Shown: in pieces, positions 41,962-50,439 of the stretch
Layout of the letters: the number at the start of each line of letters is the position of its first letter
Position numbering within the stretch: position 1 is the first letter of the stretch
The notes under the pieces: model-generated
Database searches by the model: none
What the model saw: only the letters and a program-made list of their open reading frames with translations
What the model was told of the DNA's origin: nothing
Translations under genes and position numbers: made by a program
Assembly (NCBI GenBank): GCA_002337145.1
Contig: DDFK01000003.1
Coordinates: forward strand, 124,001 to 188,000
Length of the DNA stretch: 64,000 bases
Direction of reading: 5' to 3'
From: Chitinophagaceae bacterium UBA1930
GTDB taxonomy: Bacteria > Bacteroidota > Bacteroidia > Chitinophagales > Chitinophagaceae

Positions 41962-42678
41962 TTAGTTGAGTTTTCTTGCGGTAACAGGAATCTTGTAGCC
42001 AAAATACGTACTAGTTGCTGCTGCGTTCAACTTAAAATCGTTATAGCTGGTCTTGGTAACTACAGAATCGGACTTTGAGTTATAAATAATCTCTGTTGTA
42101 ATGGCAGGAAAACTGAATTGATTCAGTTGTTTGTATCCATAATAGAACACTTTTCTGATAATGGAGTTAGTCTTGTCCTTGTAATCCATATAAATCGGTT
42201 TCTGTTGTTGGTGTACCAGCTTTACCGTTACTACAGGCGATTTGGTGTCGGGCACTTTGTGCATCCATTCCGATACAATTAAATTATTTTCTGGATACGT
42301 TTTTGTAGGAACAAAACCCAAATCACTCAACCCCATATCATTTGATTTACCGGTTAAAAAGTAAACCAGTTGAGAGGACTGCGTACTGAATAAAGTGCCC
42401 TGTTTTGATATGACTGTATTTTTTGCAGGGTCATATATCTTTATTTCACCCATTTTATTCGTAACTACAATATATTCTGTTGGGTATGTAAAATGTGTAA
42501 CCATATCGCCGTTCTGTTCAAAACAGATTTCCGATTTTAGGGTAATGGTTTTACCAGCTTGCAACTGTTTCGATTCCATTTTTACGTAGATACGTTCAAT
42601 ATTGTCCTTAACAGCAAAAGAAGTACATAGCAAAAAAGAAAAGTACAATGCAATGGTTCTAGCAATCATTTTTATCAT
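41962..42678 (-). CDS. LolA-like outer-membrane lipoprotein sorting protein (tentative)
   Basis: This 238-residue protein has a signal peptide (ARTIALYFSFLLCTSFA) and a beta-rich mature part. The pattern GDMVTHFTYPTEYIVVTNKMGEIKIYDPAKNTV followed by VSEWMHKVPDTKSPVVTVKLVHQQQKPIYMDYKD resembles the half-barrel of LolA, which carries lipoproteins through the periplasm. I judge the match by eye only. It lies between gyrB and yidD with short gaps, suggesting a shared transcript. The alternative is an unclassified beta-rich periplasmic protein. Confidence 0.55.
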   Translation of the reverse strand: MIKMIARTIALYFSFLLCTSFAVKDNIERIYVKMESKQLQAGKTITLKSEICFEQNGDMVTHFTYPTEYIVVTNKMGEIKIYDPAKNTVISKQGTLFSTQSSQLVYFLTGKSNDMGLSDLGFVPTKTYPENNLIVSEWMHKVPDTKSPVVTVKLVHQQQKPIYMDYKDKTNSIIRKVFYYGYKQLNQFSFPAITTEIIYNSKSDSVVTKTSYNDFKLNAAATSTYFGYKIPVTARKLN

Positions 42679-42705
42679 TCGTTTTGTAGAAGTTCTATTT
42701 AAAAG

Positions 42706-44685
42706 TTACACATCAATCTTTGCATACTTTGCATGGCTTTCAATAAAGTCCCTGCGGGGGCCAACTTCATCACCCATTAACATGCTGAACACACGGTCTG
42801 CTTCGGCAGCACTGTCTATTGTTACACGTTTCAATACACGACGGGCAGGATCCATTGTAGTTTCCCATAACTGTTCGGAGTTCATCTCTCCCAAACCTTT
42901 GTATCGTTGTATGGTTACGCTGTCTTCTTTGCCTCCACTCAATTTTGCAATCACATTCTTGCGTTGTTCCTCATCGTAAGCATATTCCTGTTCCTTACCT
43001 TTCTTAATCAGGTATAAAGGAGGTTGGGCCAGGTATAGGTAACCTTGTTCCACCAACTCTTTCATGTACCTGAAAATGAAAGTAAGTATCAATGTGGCAA
43101 TGTGGCTACCATCCACATCGGCATCCGTCATGATAATGAGCTTATGGTAACGCAGTTTTGTAAGATTCAACGCTTTGGGGTCTTCGGGTGTACCTACGGT
43201 TACGCCCAAGGCTGTGTACATATTGCGTATTTCCTCATTTTCGTAAATCTTATGCTCCATTGCTTTTTCCACGTTCAATATCTTACCACGCAACGGAAGA
43301 ATTGCCTGGTAGCTCCTTTCGCGGCCCTGTTTTGCGGTACCGCCAGCCGAGTCACCTTCCACTAGGTACAGTTCACATTTTTCAGGGTCACGCTCACTGC
43401 AGTCTGCCAGTTTACCAGGCAGGCCGCCACCACTTAAAACGGTTTTGCGTTGTACCAGTTCCCTTGCTTTTTTAGCAGCAACACGGGCCTGTGCAGCGAG
43501 TATGATTTTAGAGATAACGTTCTTGCTCTCTTTCGGATTTTCTTCCAAATATGCCTGTAGTGCTTTGGATACGGTTGTTTGTACCGTACCTGCAACATCG
43601 CTATTGCCAAGCTTTGTTTTTGTTTGCCCTTCAAATTGCGGCTCAGGCACTTTTACGGAAACAATGGCACTCAGCCCTTCCCTAAAGTCATCGCCTTCCA
43701 CTTCAACCTTTGCCTTTTCAAACAGCCCTTCCTTATCGCCATAGGCTTTAAACACACGGGTCAATGCCTGACGGAAACCGGTTACGTGTGTGCCGCCTTC
43801 AATGGTGTTGATGTTGTTTACGTAAGAGAAGATGTGCTCCTTGAAATCATCGTTATAGGTCATGGCCACTTCCACAGCAACATTACTGGTGGCATCATGT
43901 CCTTCAAAATACAGCGTGGTAGAAATAAGCGGCGTGCGGTTGCTTGCCTTATCCAGCATTTCAACAAACTCGGTAATGCCACCTTCGCTGTAAAAGTTCT
44001 TGGTATAGGTTGTTCCATCTTCCAACTTCTCACGAAGATCATTGATGGTAATGCTGATCCTTTTGTTCAGGAAAGCCAGTTCACGCAGCCTGCCTTCCAA
44101 TATTTCCCTTGTGTAAGTTGTTGTTTGAAAAATGGAGCCATCGGGCCAGAAGTGCACCCTGGTACCCGTTTTATCGCTTACGCCAATTTCACGGACAGGA
44201 TATTGGGGAATACCGGTATGATATTCCTGTTCAAACACTTTGCCTTCACGCTCAACAGTAACATGCAACACGGTGCTTAACGCGTTTACGCAACTTACAC
44301 CCACACCGTGCAAGCCGCCGGATACTTTATAAGTGTCCTTATCGAACTTACCACCGGCATGCAATACGGTCATTACAATTTCCAAAGCACTCTTCTGTTC
44401 TTTGGTATTGATACCTGTAGGGATACCGCGGCCATCATCCTGAACGCTGATGGAATTGTCTTCGTGAATGGTTACGGTAATATTTTTACAGTAACCTGCC
44501 AATGCCTCATCTATGGAGTTGTCCACCACTTCATAAACAAGGTGGTGAAGCCCTTTTACACCAATATCGCCAATATACATGGCGGGCCTTTTACGCACCG
44601 CTTCTAACCCTTCTAAAACCTGTATGCTATCTGCACCGTAATTCTTGTTTTGTGCAGCGTTCGATTTATCTTGTTCTTCGCTCAT
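42706..44685 (-). CDS. gyrB: DNA gyrase subunit B
   Basis: GyrB is the ATPase subunit of gyrase, which introduces negative supercoils. The ATG at 44685 (MSEEQDKSNAAQ) gives 659 residues. Visible are VLEGLEAVRKRPAMYIGDIG, the GHKL ATP site (EVVDNSIDEALAG, DDGRGIPTG, GGLHGVGVSCVNALS), the TOPRIM motifs (ELYLVEGDSAGGTAKQGR, IIMTDADVDGSHI) and the C-terminal YKGLGEMNSEQLWETTMDP. The compact length without the extra domain of enterobacterial GyrB is normal for Bacteroidota. A ParE assignment is less likely, because of the QRYKGLGEMN and gyrase-type N-terminus. Confidence 0.95.
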   Translation of the reverse strand: MSEEQDKSNAAQNKNYGADSIQVLEGLEAVRKRPAMYIGDIGVKGLHHLVYEVVDNSIDEALAGYCKNITVTIHEDNSISVQDDGRGIPTGINTKEQKSALEIVMTVLHAGGKFDKDTYKVSGGLHGVGVSCVNALSTVLHVTVEREGKVFEQEYHTGIPQYPVREIGVSDKTGTRVHFWPDGSIFQTTTYTREILEGRLRELAFLNKRISITINDLREKLEDGTTYTKNFYSEGGITEFVEMLDKASNRTPLISTTLYFEGHDATSNVAVEVAMTYNDDFKEHIFSYVNNINTIEGGTHVTGFRQALTRVFKAYGDKEGLFEKAKVEVEGDDFREGLSAIVSVKVPEPQFEGQTKTKLGNSDVAGTVQTTVSKALQAYLEENPKESKNVISKIILAAQARVAAKKARELVQRKTVLSGGGLPGKLADCSERDPEKCELYLVEGDSAGGTAKQGRERSYQAILPLRGKILNVEKAMEHKIYENEEIRNMYTALGVTVGTPEDPKALNLTKLRYHKLIIMTDADVDGSHIATLILTFIFRYMKELVEQGYLYLAQPPLYLIKKGKEQEYAYDEEQRKNVIAKLSGGKEDSVTIQRYKGLGEMNSEQLWETTMDPARRVLKRVTIDSAAEADRVFSMLMGDEVGPRRDFIESHAKYAKIDV

Positions 44686-44896
44686 AATACTTGCTGTGCC
44701 TGATTTTGATTGAATTTTCAAAGCCAGCGAATGTAAACAAAAACAAGGGTTTTATGGCCAATAAACAAAGGTATTTTTCCACTTAATGGGTATTGTTTTG
44801 GGAACAAATATTGGGCAGGGCATTTGCCCCAAAATGAATGTTTTGCCACCCATAATTTACAACTGCCATTTTAGATACATAAGTTTGCAACTTATT

Positions 44897-45412
44897 ATGA
44901 GCAGTTACATTAACATTGGAAAAATTGTGGCCACCTTTGGCTTGAAAGGCGAAGTGATTTTGAAACATGCACTTGCCAAAAAAGTGAACCTGAAAGGTGT
45001 TGAGGCCATTTTTGTGGAAATGACCAAGGGCAGCCAGATCCCCTATTTTGTGGAGCATGCAAAAGCAAAGGACCACGAGGAAGTATATGTGAAATTTGAA
45101 GGTATCGGGACAAAAGAAGCAGCCCATAAGCTCATAGCAAAGCAGGCCTGGCTTACCGAAGAGGATTTCAGGAAGCAGGCCGGCAAGCAGTCTGCCATTT
45201 CCCTATTGGGCTATATGGTTGTTGATGATGGGGAAGCAATTGGTACCATTGAAGAAGTAATTGAACAGCCGCACCAGGTTTTACTGGGCATTACTTATAA
45301 GGGTAAGGAAGCCCTTATTCCACTGCATGACGAAACATTGACCAAGCTTGACCATAAGAAGAAGGAAGTGCATGTACGTTTGCCAGACGGGTTGTTGGAG
45401 ATCTACAGCTAA
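44897..45412 (+). CDS. rimM: Ribosome maturation factor RimM
   Basis: RimM assists 30S subunit maturation near ribosomal protein S19. I chose the ATG at 44897 (MSSYINIGKIVATFGLKGEVILKHAL), the normal start. An earlier in-frame start at 44786 adds an unlikely 37 residues. The 171 residues have the N-terminal RimM barrel and the C-terminal PRC-barrel (LLGYMVVDDGEAIGTIEEVIEQPHQVLLGI). The frame is intact. It is divergent from gyrB and not adjacent to rpsP or trmD, its usual partners. Confidence 0.93.
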   Translation: MSSYINIGKIVATFGLKGEVILKHALAKKVNLKGVEAIFVEMTKGSQIPYFVEHAKAKDHEEVYVKFEGIGTKEAAHKLIAKQAWLTEEDFRKQAGKQSAISLLGYMVVDDGEAIGTIEEVIEQPHQVLLGITYKGKEALIPLHDETLTKLDHKKKEVHVRLPDGLLEIYS

Positions 45413-45463
45413 GGTTTGGTATCTCAATTTTCTGATTCAAGATCGAAACCCATCCCTACCATA

Positions 45464-45499
45464 AACCGCTGTCAAGGTTGGAAACCGTTGACAGGGTTT
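45464..45499 (-). repeat. Hairpin repeat, copy B (partner at 1865-1899)
   Basis: The reverse complement begins AAACCCTGTCAACGGTTT and ends AACCTTGACAGCGGTT. Arms CTGTCAA/TTGACAG and GGTT/AACC pair. Relative to copy A, paired positions changed together. It lies between rimM and argH, which are convergent. Confidence 0.6.
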
Positions 45500-45510
45500 T
45501 ACGCGGGCAA

Positions 45511-46842
45511 TTATGCAATCAATTGCTGAATGGCAGTATGCACTTTTGGGAAATCGAAACCGCTTACCGCTTCATTCATCATTGCTGCAATCTGTGCAGT
45601 ACATAAGTTGCCGATACTTCCTTCATGTGTATGTTTTACATCTGTGGAATAAGTGAATTGGTCTGCTTCAATGGCCAAACCAATTTGTTTATACGCATCC
45701 CGAAATGGAACGCCCTGCAGTACCAGCTTGTTTACTTCTTCTACACTGAATATGTATTTGTATTTTTCATCGGCCACAATATTTTCTTTGATAGAAATAT
45801 TGCTGAGCATTAAGGAAGCCATATTGATACAGTCACGCAATGTTTGGAATGCAGGAAACAGGTGTTCCTTTAGCAATTGCAAATCGCGATGGTAGCCCGA
45901 TGGCAAATTGGTTGTCATCATGGCAATTTCGTTGGGCAGGGCCTTGATGCGGTTGCAATGGCTCCTGATCAATTCAAACACATCGGGATTCTTTTTGTGG
46001 GGCATGATGCTGCTGCCAGTTGTGAGCTCGGCAGGAAAGGAAACAAAGTCGAAGTTCTGGTTCAGGTACAAAGTCATGTCCATGCTTAACCTGCTCAAGG
46101 TATCAGCTACATTAGCCAATGCCTGTGCTGTTATACGTTCAGCTTTGCCACGGCCCATTTGTGCATATACCACATTGTAGTTTAAGTTGGCAAAGCCCAA
46201 TAGCTGCGTGGTTAGTGTGCGGTTGATGGGGAAGGAAGAACCGTAACCAGCCGCACTACCCAATGGGTTTTTATTGATAACCTGGTAAGCAGACTGTAAC
46301 GTTATCACATCGTCTACCAAGCTTTCGGCATAGGCACCAAACCATAAACCGAATGATGAAGGCATGGCAATTTGCAAGTGGGTGTAACCGGGCAACAAAT
46401 GATTTTTGAACTGTTCGCTTTGTTGTTGCAGCAGTTGAAAAAAAGGTTCAATGGCTTTTACTGTTTCTTCTATCTCGCTCCTGAGAAAAAGTTTCACATC
46501 AACCAGCACTTGGTCGTTGCGGCTGCGAGCCGAATGGATTTTTTTGCCGATATCCCCAAGTTTTTCAGTAAGCAAAAATTCTACATAGGAGTGTATGTCT
46601 TCTATGCCATGAGGTATCTTGAATGTAGGTTGTGTGGTTAAGCCGTATATGTTCTTGAGTTCTGCTGTTAGCAATGCTGCTTCTTCATTGGTAAGCAGGC
46701 CAACGCTGGCCAGCATGTTGGCATGTGCAATATTGCCCAGTACATCAAAGGGGGCCAGCATCAAATCGAACTCTTGGTCTTTGCCAACAGTAAAGGTTTC
46801 TACTTCTTTTAATGATGCTTTATCTTTTTGCCAGAGTTTCAT
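45511..46842 (-). CDS. argH: Argininosuccinate lyase
   Basis: ArgH splits argininosuccinate into arginine and fumarate, the last step of arginine synthesis. The 443 residues begin MKLWQKDKASLKEVETFTVGKDQEFD and contain KIHSARSRNDQVLVD, the family signature GSSIMPHKKNPDVFE, and a final arm GFDFPKVHTAIQQLIA. These match the fumarase/ASL superfamily. It is the last gene of the minus-strand arginine operon. The spacer to argE contains a 48-bp repeat copy. Confidence 0.96.
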   Translation of the reverse strand: MKLWQKDKASLKEVETFTVGKDQEFDLMLAPFDVLGNIAHANMLASVGLLTNEEAALLTAELKNIYGLTTQPTFKIPHGIEDIHSYVEFLLTEKLGDIGKKIHSARSRNDQVLVDVKLFLRSEIEETVKAIEPFFQLLQQQSEQFKNHLLPGYTHLQIAMPSSFGLWFGAYAESLVDDVITLQSAYQVINKNPLGSAAGYGSSFPINRTLTTQLLGFANLNYNVVYAQMGRGKAERITAQALANVADTLSRLSMDMTLYLNQNFDFVSFPAELTTGSSIMPHKKNPDVFELIRSHCNRIKALPNEIAMMTTNLPSGYHRDLQLLKEHLFPAFQTLRDCINMASLMLSNISIKENIVADEKYKYIFSVEEVNKLVLQGVPFRDAYKQIGLAIEADQFTYSTDVKHTHEGSIGNLCTAQIAAMMNEAVSGFDFPKVHTAIQQLIA

Positions 46843-46919
46843 GATAAGAAGCTTAAATGGTTATAGTTTGATGTTGGCCAGTATTGATTGGGGCCTGTTG
46901 AAATTTATTCCAATTGCTG

Positions 46920-46967
46920 ATGGGTGCGACGCCCATGCAGTTGGGCTGTGTATTGGTGCCGGTTGCC
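46920..46967 (+). repeat. 48-bp interspersed repeat, copy 4
   Basis: The copy begins ATGGGTGCGACGCC and ends GCCGGTTGCC with the same overall length, although bases 15-16 differ from the other copies. It lies between the argE stop and the argH ATG. Confidence 0.6.
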
Positions 46968-46973
46968 CAGAAG

Positions 46974-48047
46974 CTACAGTATCTTGTTCAACAGTTTTAT
47001 ATAAGTGTCGATGCCGTCTTTTATTTCGTCTAAGTAAATAAATTCATCTGCCGTATGGCTTCTTGCACTGTCGCCGGGCCCCATTTTTAAAGTGGAGAAT
47101 GGCATCAATGCCTTGTCGCTTGTGGTGGGGCTGCCATAGTAGCCTTTGCCCAATGCAATGCCGGCTTTTACCAGTGGGTGCTCCAATGATATGGATGTTG
47201 ATTTCATCCTGGTGGTACGTGGCTTGAATTTGCTTTTGAGATTGTTCTTCAGTTCGTCCAGTATTTCGTCGAATGTATAAAGCTCGTTTACACGTACATC
47301 TATTACAAACTTGCATTGCGATGGCACAACGTTGTGCTGTTTGTTGTCTGTTTCTATTACGGTAACGGTGAGCATGGATTCGCCCAATAGCTTGCTAACT
47401 TTTTCAAATTGATAGTTGCGTATCCAATTGATATCATCAACGGCTTTGTACAAGGCACTTTCGCCTTCTTTGCGTGCGGCGTGGCCTGCACGTCCTTCGG
47501 CTATACAATCAATTACCATGAGGCCGCGTTCGGCAACGGCCATTTCCAGTTTGGTTGGTTCGCCCACAATACCGCAGTCTATGGAACCGAGGTAAGGCAG
47601 TACCAGTTCAATACCGTTTACGCCACTTATTTCTTCTTCGGCACTTGCAGCAAAAACCACGTTGTAAGCAATATCGCTCCTATTGTAAAAATGGAGAAAG
47701 GTTGCTATTAACGAAACGAGGCAACCGCCTGCATCGTTGCTGCCCAACCCAAACAGCTTCCCGTCTTTTTCAATAGGCGTGAAAGGATCGATGGTGTAGC
47801 CCTTGTTGGGTTTCACGGTATCGTGGTGCGAGTTGAGGAGGATGCTTTTTTTGGCGGCATCGTAGTGCCTGTTCTTGGCATAGATATTATTGCCCACCCT
47901 TGCATGCGGAATATCGTGTTTGGTGAAGAAGGCACAGATAATTTCGGCGGTATCGTTTTCTTCTTTGGAAAAAGATGGTGTTGCTATCAGTTGCTTTAAC
48001 AGGTCAACAGATGCGAGGAAGAGCGTATCAATAGAAGTAGCAGTCAT
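46974..48047 (-). CDS. argE: M20-family deacylase, probable N-acyl-citrulline (or acetylornithine) deacetylase
   Basis: This 357-residue M20 zinc peptidase has LNSHHDTVKPNKGY (metal His/Asp), GSNDAGGCLVSL, the EEEISGVNG metal/acid site and CGIVGEPT. In this operon the carbamoyltransferase acts on acylated ornithine, so the enzyme should remove the acyl group from N-acetyl- or N-succinyl-citrulline rather than from ornithine. That role is inferred from the pathway. The ATG at 48047 is 9 bases after the argB stop. Confidence 0.9.
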   Translation of the reverse strand: MTATSIDTLFLASVDLLKQLIATPSFSKEENDTAEIICAFFTKHDIPHARVGNNIYAKNRHYDAAKKSILLNSHHDTVKPNKGYTIDPFTPIEKDGKLFGLGSNDAGGCLVSLIATFLHFYNRSDIAYNVVFAASAEEEISGVNGIELVLPYLGSIDCGIVGEPTKLEMAVAERGLMVIDCIAEGRAGHAARKEGESALYKAVDDINWIRNYQFEKVSKLLGESMLTVTVIETDNKQHNVVPSQCKFVIDVRVNELYTFDEILDELKNNLKSKFKPRTTRMKSTSISLEHPLVKAGIALGKGYYGSPTTSDKALMPFSTLKMGPGDSARSHTADEFIYLDEIKDGIDTYIKLLNKIL

Positions 48048-48056
48048 GTATATGGT

Positions 48057-49235
48057 TTAATGGATGATGGCAGTACCTGCACTGCCTTCAATAAGTTGTT
48101 TAAGTTCTTCTGCCTTGCCAATAATCACTTTGCTTACACCATTGTCTATTGCGGCAAAGGCATTGTCCAGTTTGGGAATCATGCCTGCAAAAATCTTGTC
48201 TGCCGCTTTTAACTGGGTGTAGTATGCGGGGTCTATTTGCCCAATAACACTTGTTTCGTCTTCCACATCTAGCAGCACACCGGCTTTTTCAAAAGAATAT
48301 ACCAGTTCCGTTTGGTATAAGGCACTCATTGCCTTTGCTGTTTCCTGGGCAATGGTATCGGCATTGGTATTTAGCAAATTGCCTTTGCCATCGTTGGTGA
48401 TGGGGGCCAGCACAACTGCAATATCCTGTTGCAACAGGCTTTGCAGCAAAGTAACATTTACTTCATCCACATCACCTACAAAGCCGTAGTCAATCCCATT
48501 TTTCAATGGACGTTTATGTGCCTGAATCACGTTTCCATCAGCACCACTTAAACCAATGGCATTACAATTATTGGCCTGCAGTTGTGCCACAATGTTTTTA
48601 TTGATGTAACCGGCGTACACCATCGTTACAATCTTCAATGTTTCGGCATCTGTTATCCTTCTGCCATCTACCATTTGCTGTTCAACACCTAGCTGGGCTG
48701 CAAGCTTGGTAGCCAGTTTGCCGCCGCCATGCACCAGTATCTTCTTTCCTTTTATTGCTGCAAATGATTGGAGGAATGATGAGAGCTTTGTTTCATCATC
48801 TATAATGTTGCCGCCAATTTTTATTATGTATAATTTTTCCATGCCCCTATCCCCTAAAGGGGGACTGTTAAGCCTGCTCACTACTTGTGAAATTGTTTCC
48901 AACACAGCTTTATTTTCGTTAAACACCTGCTCATTTTTAAAACGAAGAACAATTAGTCCTAATTCTTTTAGATGAGCTTCCCGTTCCTCATCATATCTTT
49001 TTACTTCTTCAACATCGTGTATACCGCCGTCCAATTCAATCACCAGTTTTTTTGAATGGCAATAAAAATCAACCACATAATTTGCTATAGGATGCTGTCT
49101 TCTAAATTTTACTTTCCACTCATTAATATGAATTTGTTTCCATAGCAATTCTTCAGCCGGAGTCATAGTATTGCGTAAATCTTCAGCACGCTGAAAAATT
49201 AAATTGCTTGCACCGTAAAACATATTGTCCTTCAT
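48057..49235 (-). CDS. argB: DUF559 nuclease domain fused in frame to acetylglutamate kinase ArgB
   Basis: ArgB proper starts at the internal ATG at 48842 (MEKLYIIKIGGNIIDDE, residue 132) and has about 261 residues with VHGGGKLATKLA and the usual N-acyl-glutamate kinase core. Upstream the frame continues without a stop through SPPLGDRG, encoded by the 21-bp repeat. Before that lies a DUF559 domain with TPAEELLWKQ (E28/E29), YVVDFYCHSKKLVIELDGGIH (D56, E67, D69, H73) and EVKRYDEEREA. DUF559 belongs to the Vsr/PD-(D/E)XK endonuclease-like fold. Either a 392-residue fusion is made, or translation restarts at 48842. ArgB function is expected to be kept. Confidence 0.9.
   Translation of the reverse strand: MKDNMFYGASNLIFQRAEDLRNTMTPAEELLWKQIHINEWKVKFRRQHPIANYVVDFYCHSKKLVIELDGGIHDVEEVKRYDEEREAHLKELGLIVLRFKNEQVFNENKAVLETISQVVSRLNSPPLGDRGMEKLYIIKIGGNIIDDETKLSSFLQSFAAIKGKKILVHGGGKLATKLAAQLGVEQQMVDGRRITDAETLKIVTMVYAGYINKNIVAQLQANNCNAIGLSGADGNVIQAHKRPLKNGIDYGFVGDVDEVNVTLLQSLLQQDIAVVLAPITNDGKGNLLNTNADTIAQETAKAMSALYQTELVYSFEKAGVLLDVEDETSVIGQIDPAYYTQLKAADKIFAGMIPKLDNAFAAIDNGVSKVIIGKAEELKQLIEGSAGTAIIH
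48843..48863 (-). repeat. 21-bp GC-rich palindromic repeat, copy 2 (left end of the DUF559 unit)
   Basis: It reads GCCCCTATCCCCTAAAGGGG plus G on the plus strand. On the minus strand it ends one base before the ArgB ATG and is translated as SPPLGDRG. It is inverted relative to the copy at 49268. Confidence 0.75.
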
Positions 49236-49247
49236 AAACCAAGTAAT

Positions 49248-50246
49248 TTATTGTAGAACATTATTGCTCCCCTTTAGGGGATGGGGGCTTAATATTTCGC
49301 TAAGCACGGCCTGTGCAGCCCATACCCTATTGCTTGCCTGCTGCGTAACCAGACTGTTTGACCCGTCCAGGATTTCATCGCTCAGTTCCACGTTTCGCCT
49401 AACAGGCAAACAGTGCATTACTTTGGCCTGATTGGTTAAAACAAGCTTATCATTCGTCAGCATCCACTTAGGGTCGTTCTCATAGATCTTTCCATAGTCA
49501 TGGTAGGTGCTCCAGTTTTTTACATATACATAGTCTGCATCTTTCAAGGCTTCATCTTGGTTATGGGTAATGATGGCACCTTTTGTAAATGCTTCGCTTA
49601 GCTCATAATCTTCGGGATGCGTGATAACAAAATCGGCTTCGCCCCAGGCATTGACCCATTGGGCAAAACTATTGGCCACACATTGCGGCAATGGCTTTAC
49701 GTGAGGGGCCCAGGTTAATACTATTTTAGGTTTAAAGTTTAAGGTTTTAGGTTTTAAGTTTACATCTTCGGCAATGGTTATTACATCTGTCAATGATTGT
49801 AACGGATGCAGCGTTGCACTTTCTAAACTAACTACCGGTACACCTGCGTATTTGATGAATTGGTTGATGTACATTTCGCTGTAGTCATCTTCCCTGTTCT
49901 TTAAAGAGGGGAAGGTCCTGATGGCCAGTACATCAAAATAGTTTCCAAGAATTGGTGCCGCATCTTTTATATGCTCCACAGTAGTGCCGCTCATAATGGC
50001 ACCTTCTTCAAACTCCAGTGCCCAGCCTTCTTTGTCTACATTAAACACAATGGCTTCCATGCCCAGGTTACTTGCAGCAACCTGTGTACTTAAACGTGTA
50101 CGTAGACTGGGGTTTAAAAACAATAGGCCAATACGTTTGCCCGTGCCCAAATGCTTATCGGCAAAAGGGTTGGCTTTATAAGCAAGGGCTTTTGCAACCA
50201 TTGCATTGATATCAGTAACATCATTGACCGATACAAACTGTTTCAT
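49248..50246 (-). CDS. argF': N-acyl-L-ornithine carbamoyltransferase (probably N-succinylornithine type)
   Basis: This enzyme carbamoylates N-acylated ornithine, not free ornithine. The carbamoyl phosphate-binding loop NPSLRTRLS is at 45-53, with SGTTVEHIKDAAPILGNY at about 86-103, HPLQSLTDV and HCLPVRR later. In the known acetyl- and succinylornithine enzymes a single residue in the EHI-preceding position (Glu versus Pro) controls acyl specificity. Here it is Val90, which fits the succinyl type. The protein is 332 residues. A heptamer repeat adds about 7-10 residues at 162-174, and the C-terminus runs into a 21-bp repeat. Frames are intact. Confidence 0.92.
   Translation of the reverse strand: MKQFVSVNDVTDINAMVAKALAYKANPFADKHLGTGKRIGLLFLNPSLRTRLSTQVAASNLGMEAIVFNVDKEGWALEFEEGAIMSGTTVEHIKDAAPILGNYFDVLAIRTFPSLKNREDDYSEMYINQFIKYAGVPVVSLESATLHPLQSLTDVITIAEDVNLKPKTLNFKPKIVLTWAPHVKPLPQCVANSFAQWVNAWGEADFVITHPEDYELSEAFTKGAIITHNQDEALKDADYVYVKNWSTYHDYGKIYENDPKWMLTNDKLVLTNQAKVMHCLPVRRNVELSDEILDGSNSLVTQQASNRVWAAQAVLSEILSPHPLKGSNNVLQ
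49268..49288 (+). repeat. 21-bp GC-rich palindromic repeat, copy 3 (right end of the DUF559 unit)
   Basis: It reads TCCCCTTTAGGGGATGGGGG plus C on the plus strand, inverted relative to copies 2, 4 and 5. It lies inside the last codons of argF' and is translated as SPHPLKG. Confidence 0.75.
49725..49765 (-). repeat. Heptamer tandem array inside argF'
   Basis: The plus strand shows TTTTAGG, TTTAAAG, TTTAAGG, TTTTAGG, TTTTAAG. The units encode NLKPKTLNFKPK in the minus-strand gene, about 7-10 residues more than the normal loop. The length is a multiple of three, so the frame is kept. Confidence 0.6.
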
Positions 50247-50299
50247 TGATGTATGTTTATTTTATGTACTTAGCTATTGAATATAGATTGGCTTTATTG

Positions 50300-50319
50300 G
50301 TCCCGATAACTATCGGGAC
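50300..50319. repeat. Palindromic element GTCCCGATA/TATCGGGAC
   Basis: GTCCCGATA and TATCGGGAC flank AC in the argD-argF' spacer. Similar CCCGATAGYTATCGGG palindromes are common in Bacteroidota genomes, as I recall. A second hairpin, CCCTTC-CGA-GAAGGG, follows at about 50411-50425. Confidence 0.5.
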
Positions 50320-50439
50320 ACCTATCAACGTTCCAAACAAATCCAAACTTTTACCGAAGCGAATCTTACCCACCCAATCATCAGTCATTGTAATTTGTGC
50401 ACCCGTTTCGCCCTTCCGAGAAGGGGATGAAATCATCTC

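Larger units (their letters stand above)
48843..49288 (-). mobile_element. Candidate mini mobile element: DUF559 ORF between inverted 21-bp repeats
   Basis: The left end (48843-48863) begins GCCCCTATCCCCTAAAGGGG. The right end (49268-49288) is its near-exact reverse complement, with two or three differences. Between them lies only the DUF559 ORF (start 49235). The unit sits exactly at the argF'/argB junction. It adds its own C-terminal tail (SPHPLKGSNNVLQ) to ArgF' and joins in frame to ArgB. No transposase is present, so mobilisation would have to be by the nuclease-like protein or by another element. Mobility is inferred. Confidence 0.6.

Noticed and set aside
43579..44280. Plus-strand open frame of 233 codons inside gyrB
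   Set aside because: It lies wholly antisense to conserved gyrB motifs and arises from codon bias of the real gene.
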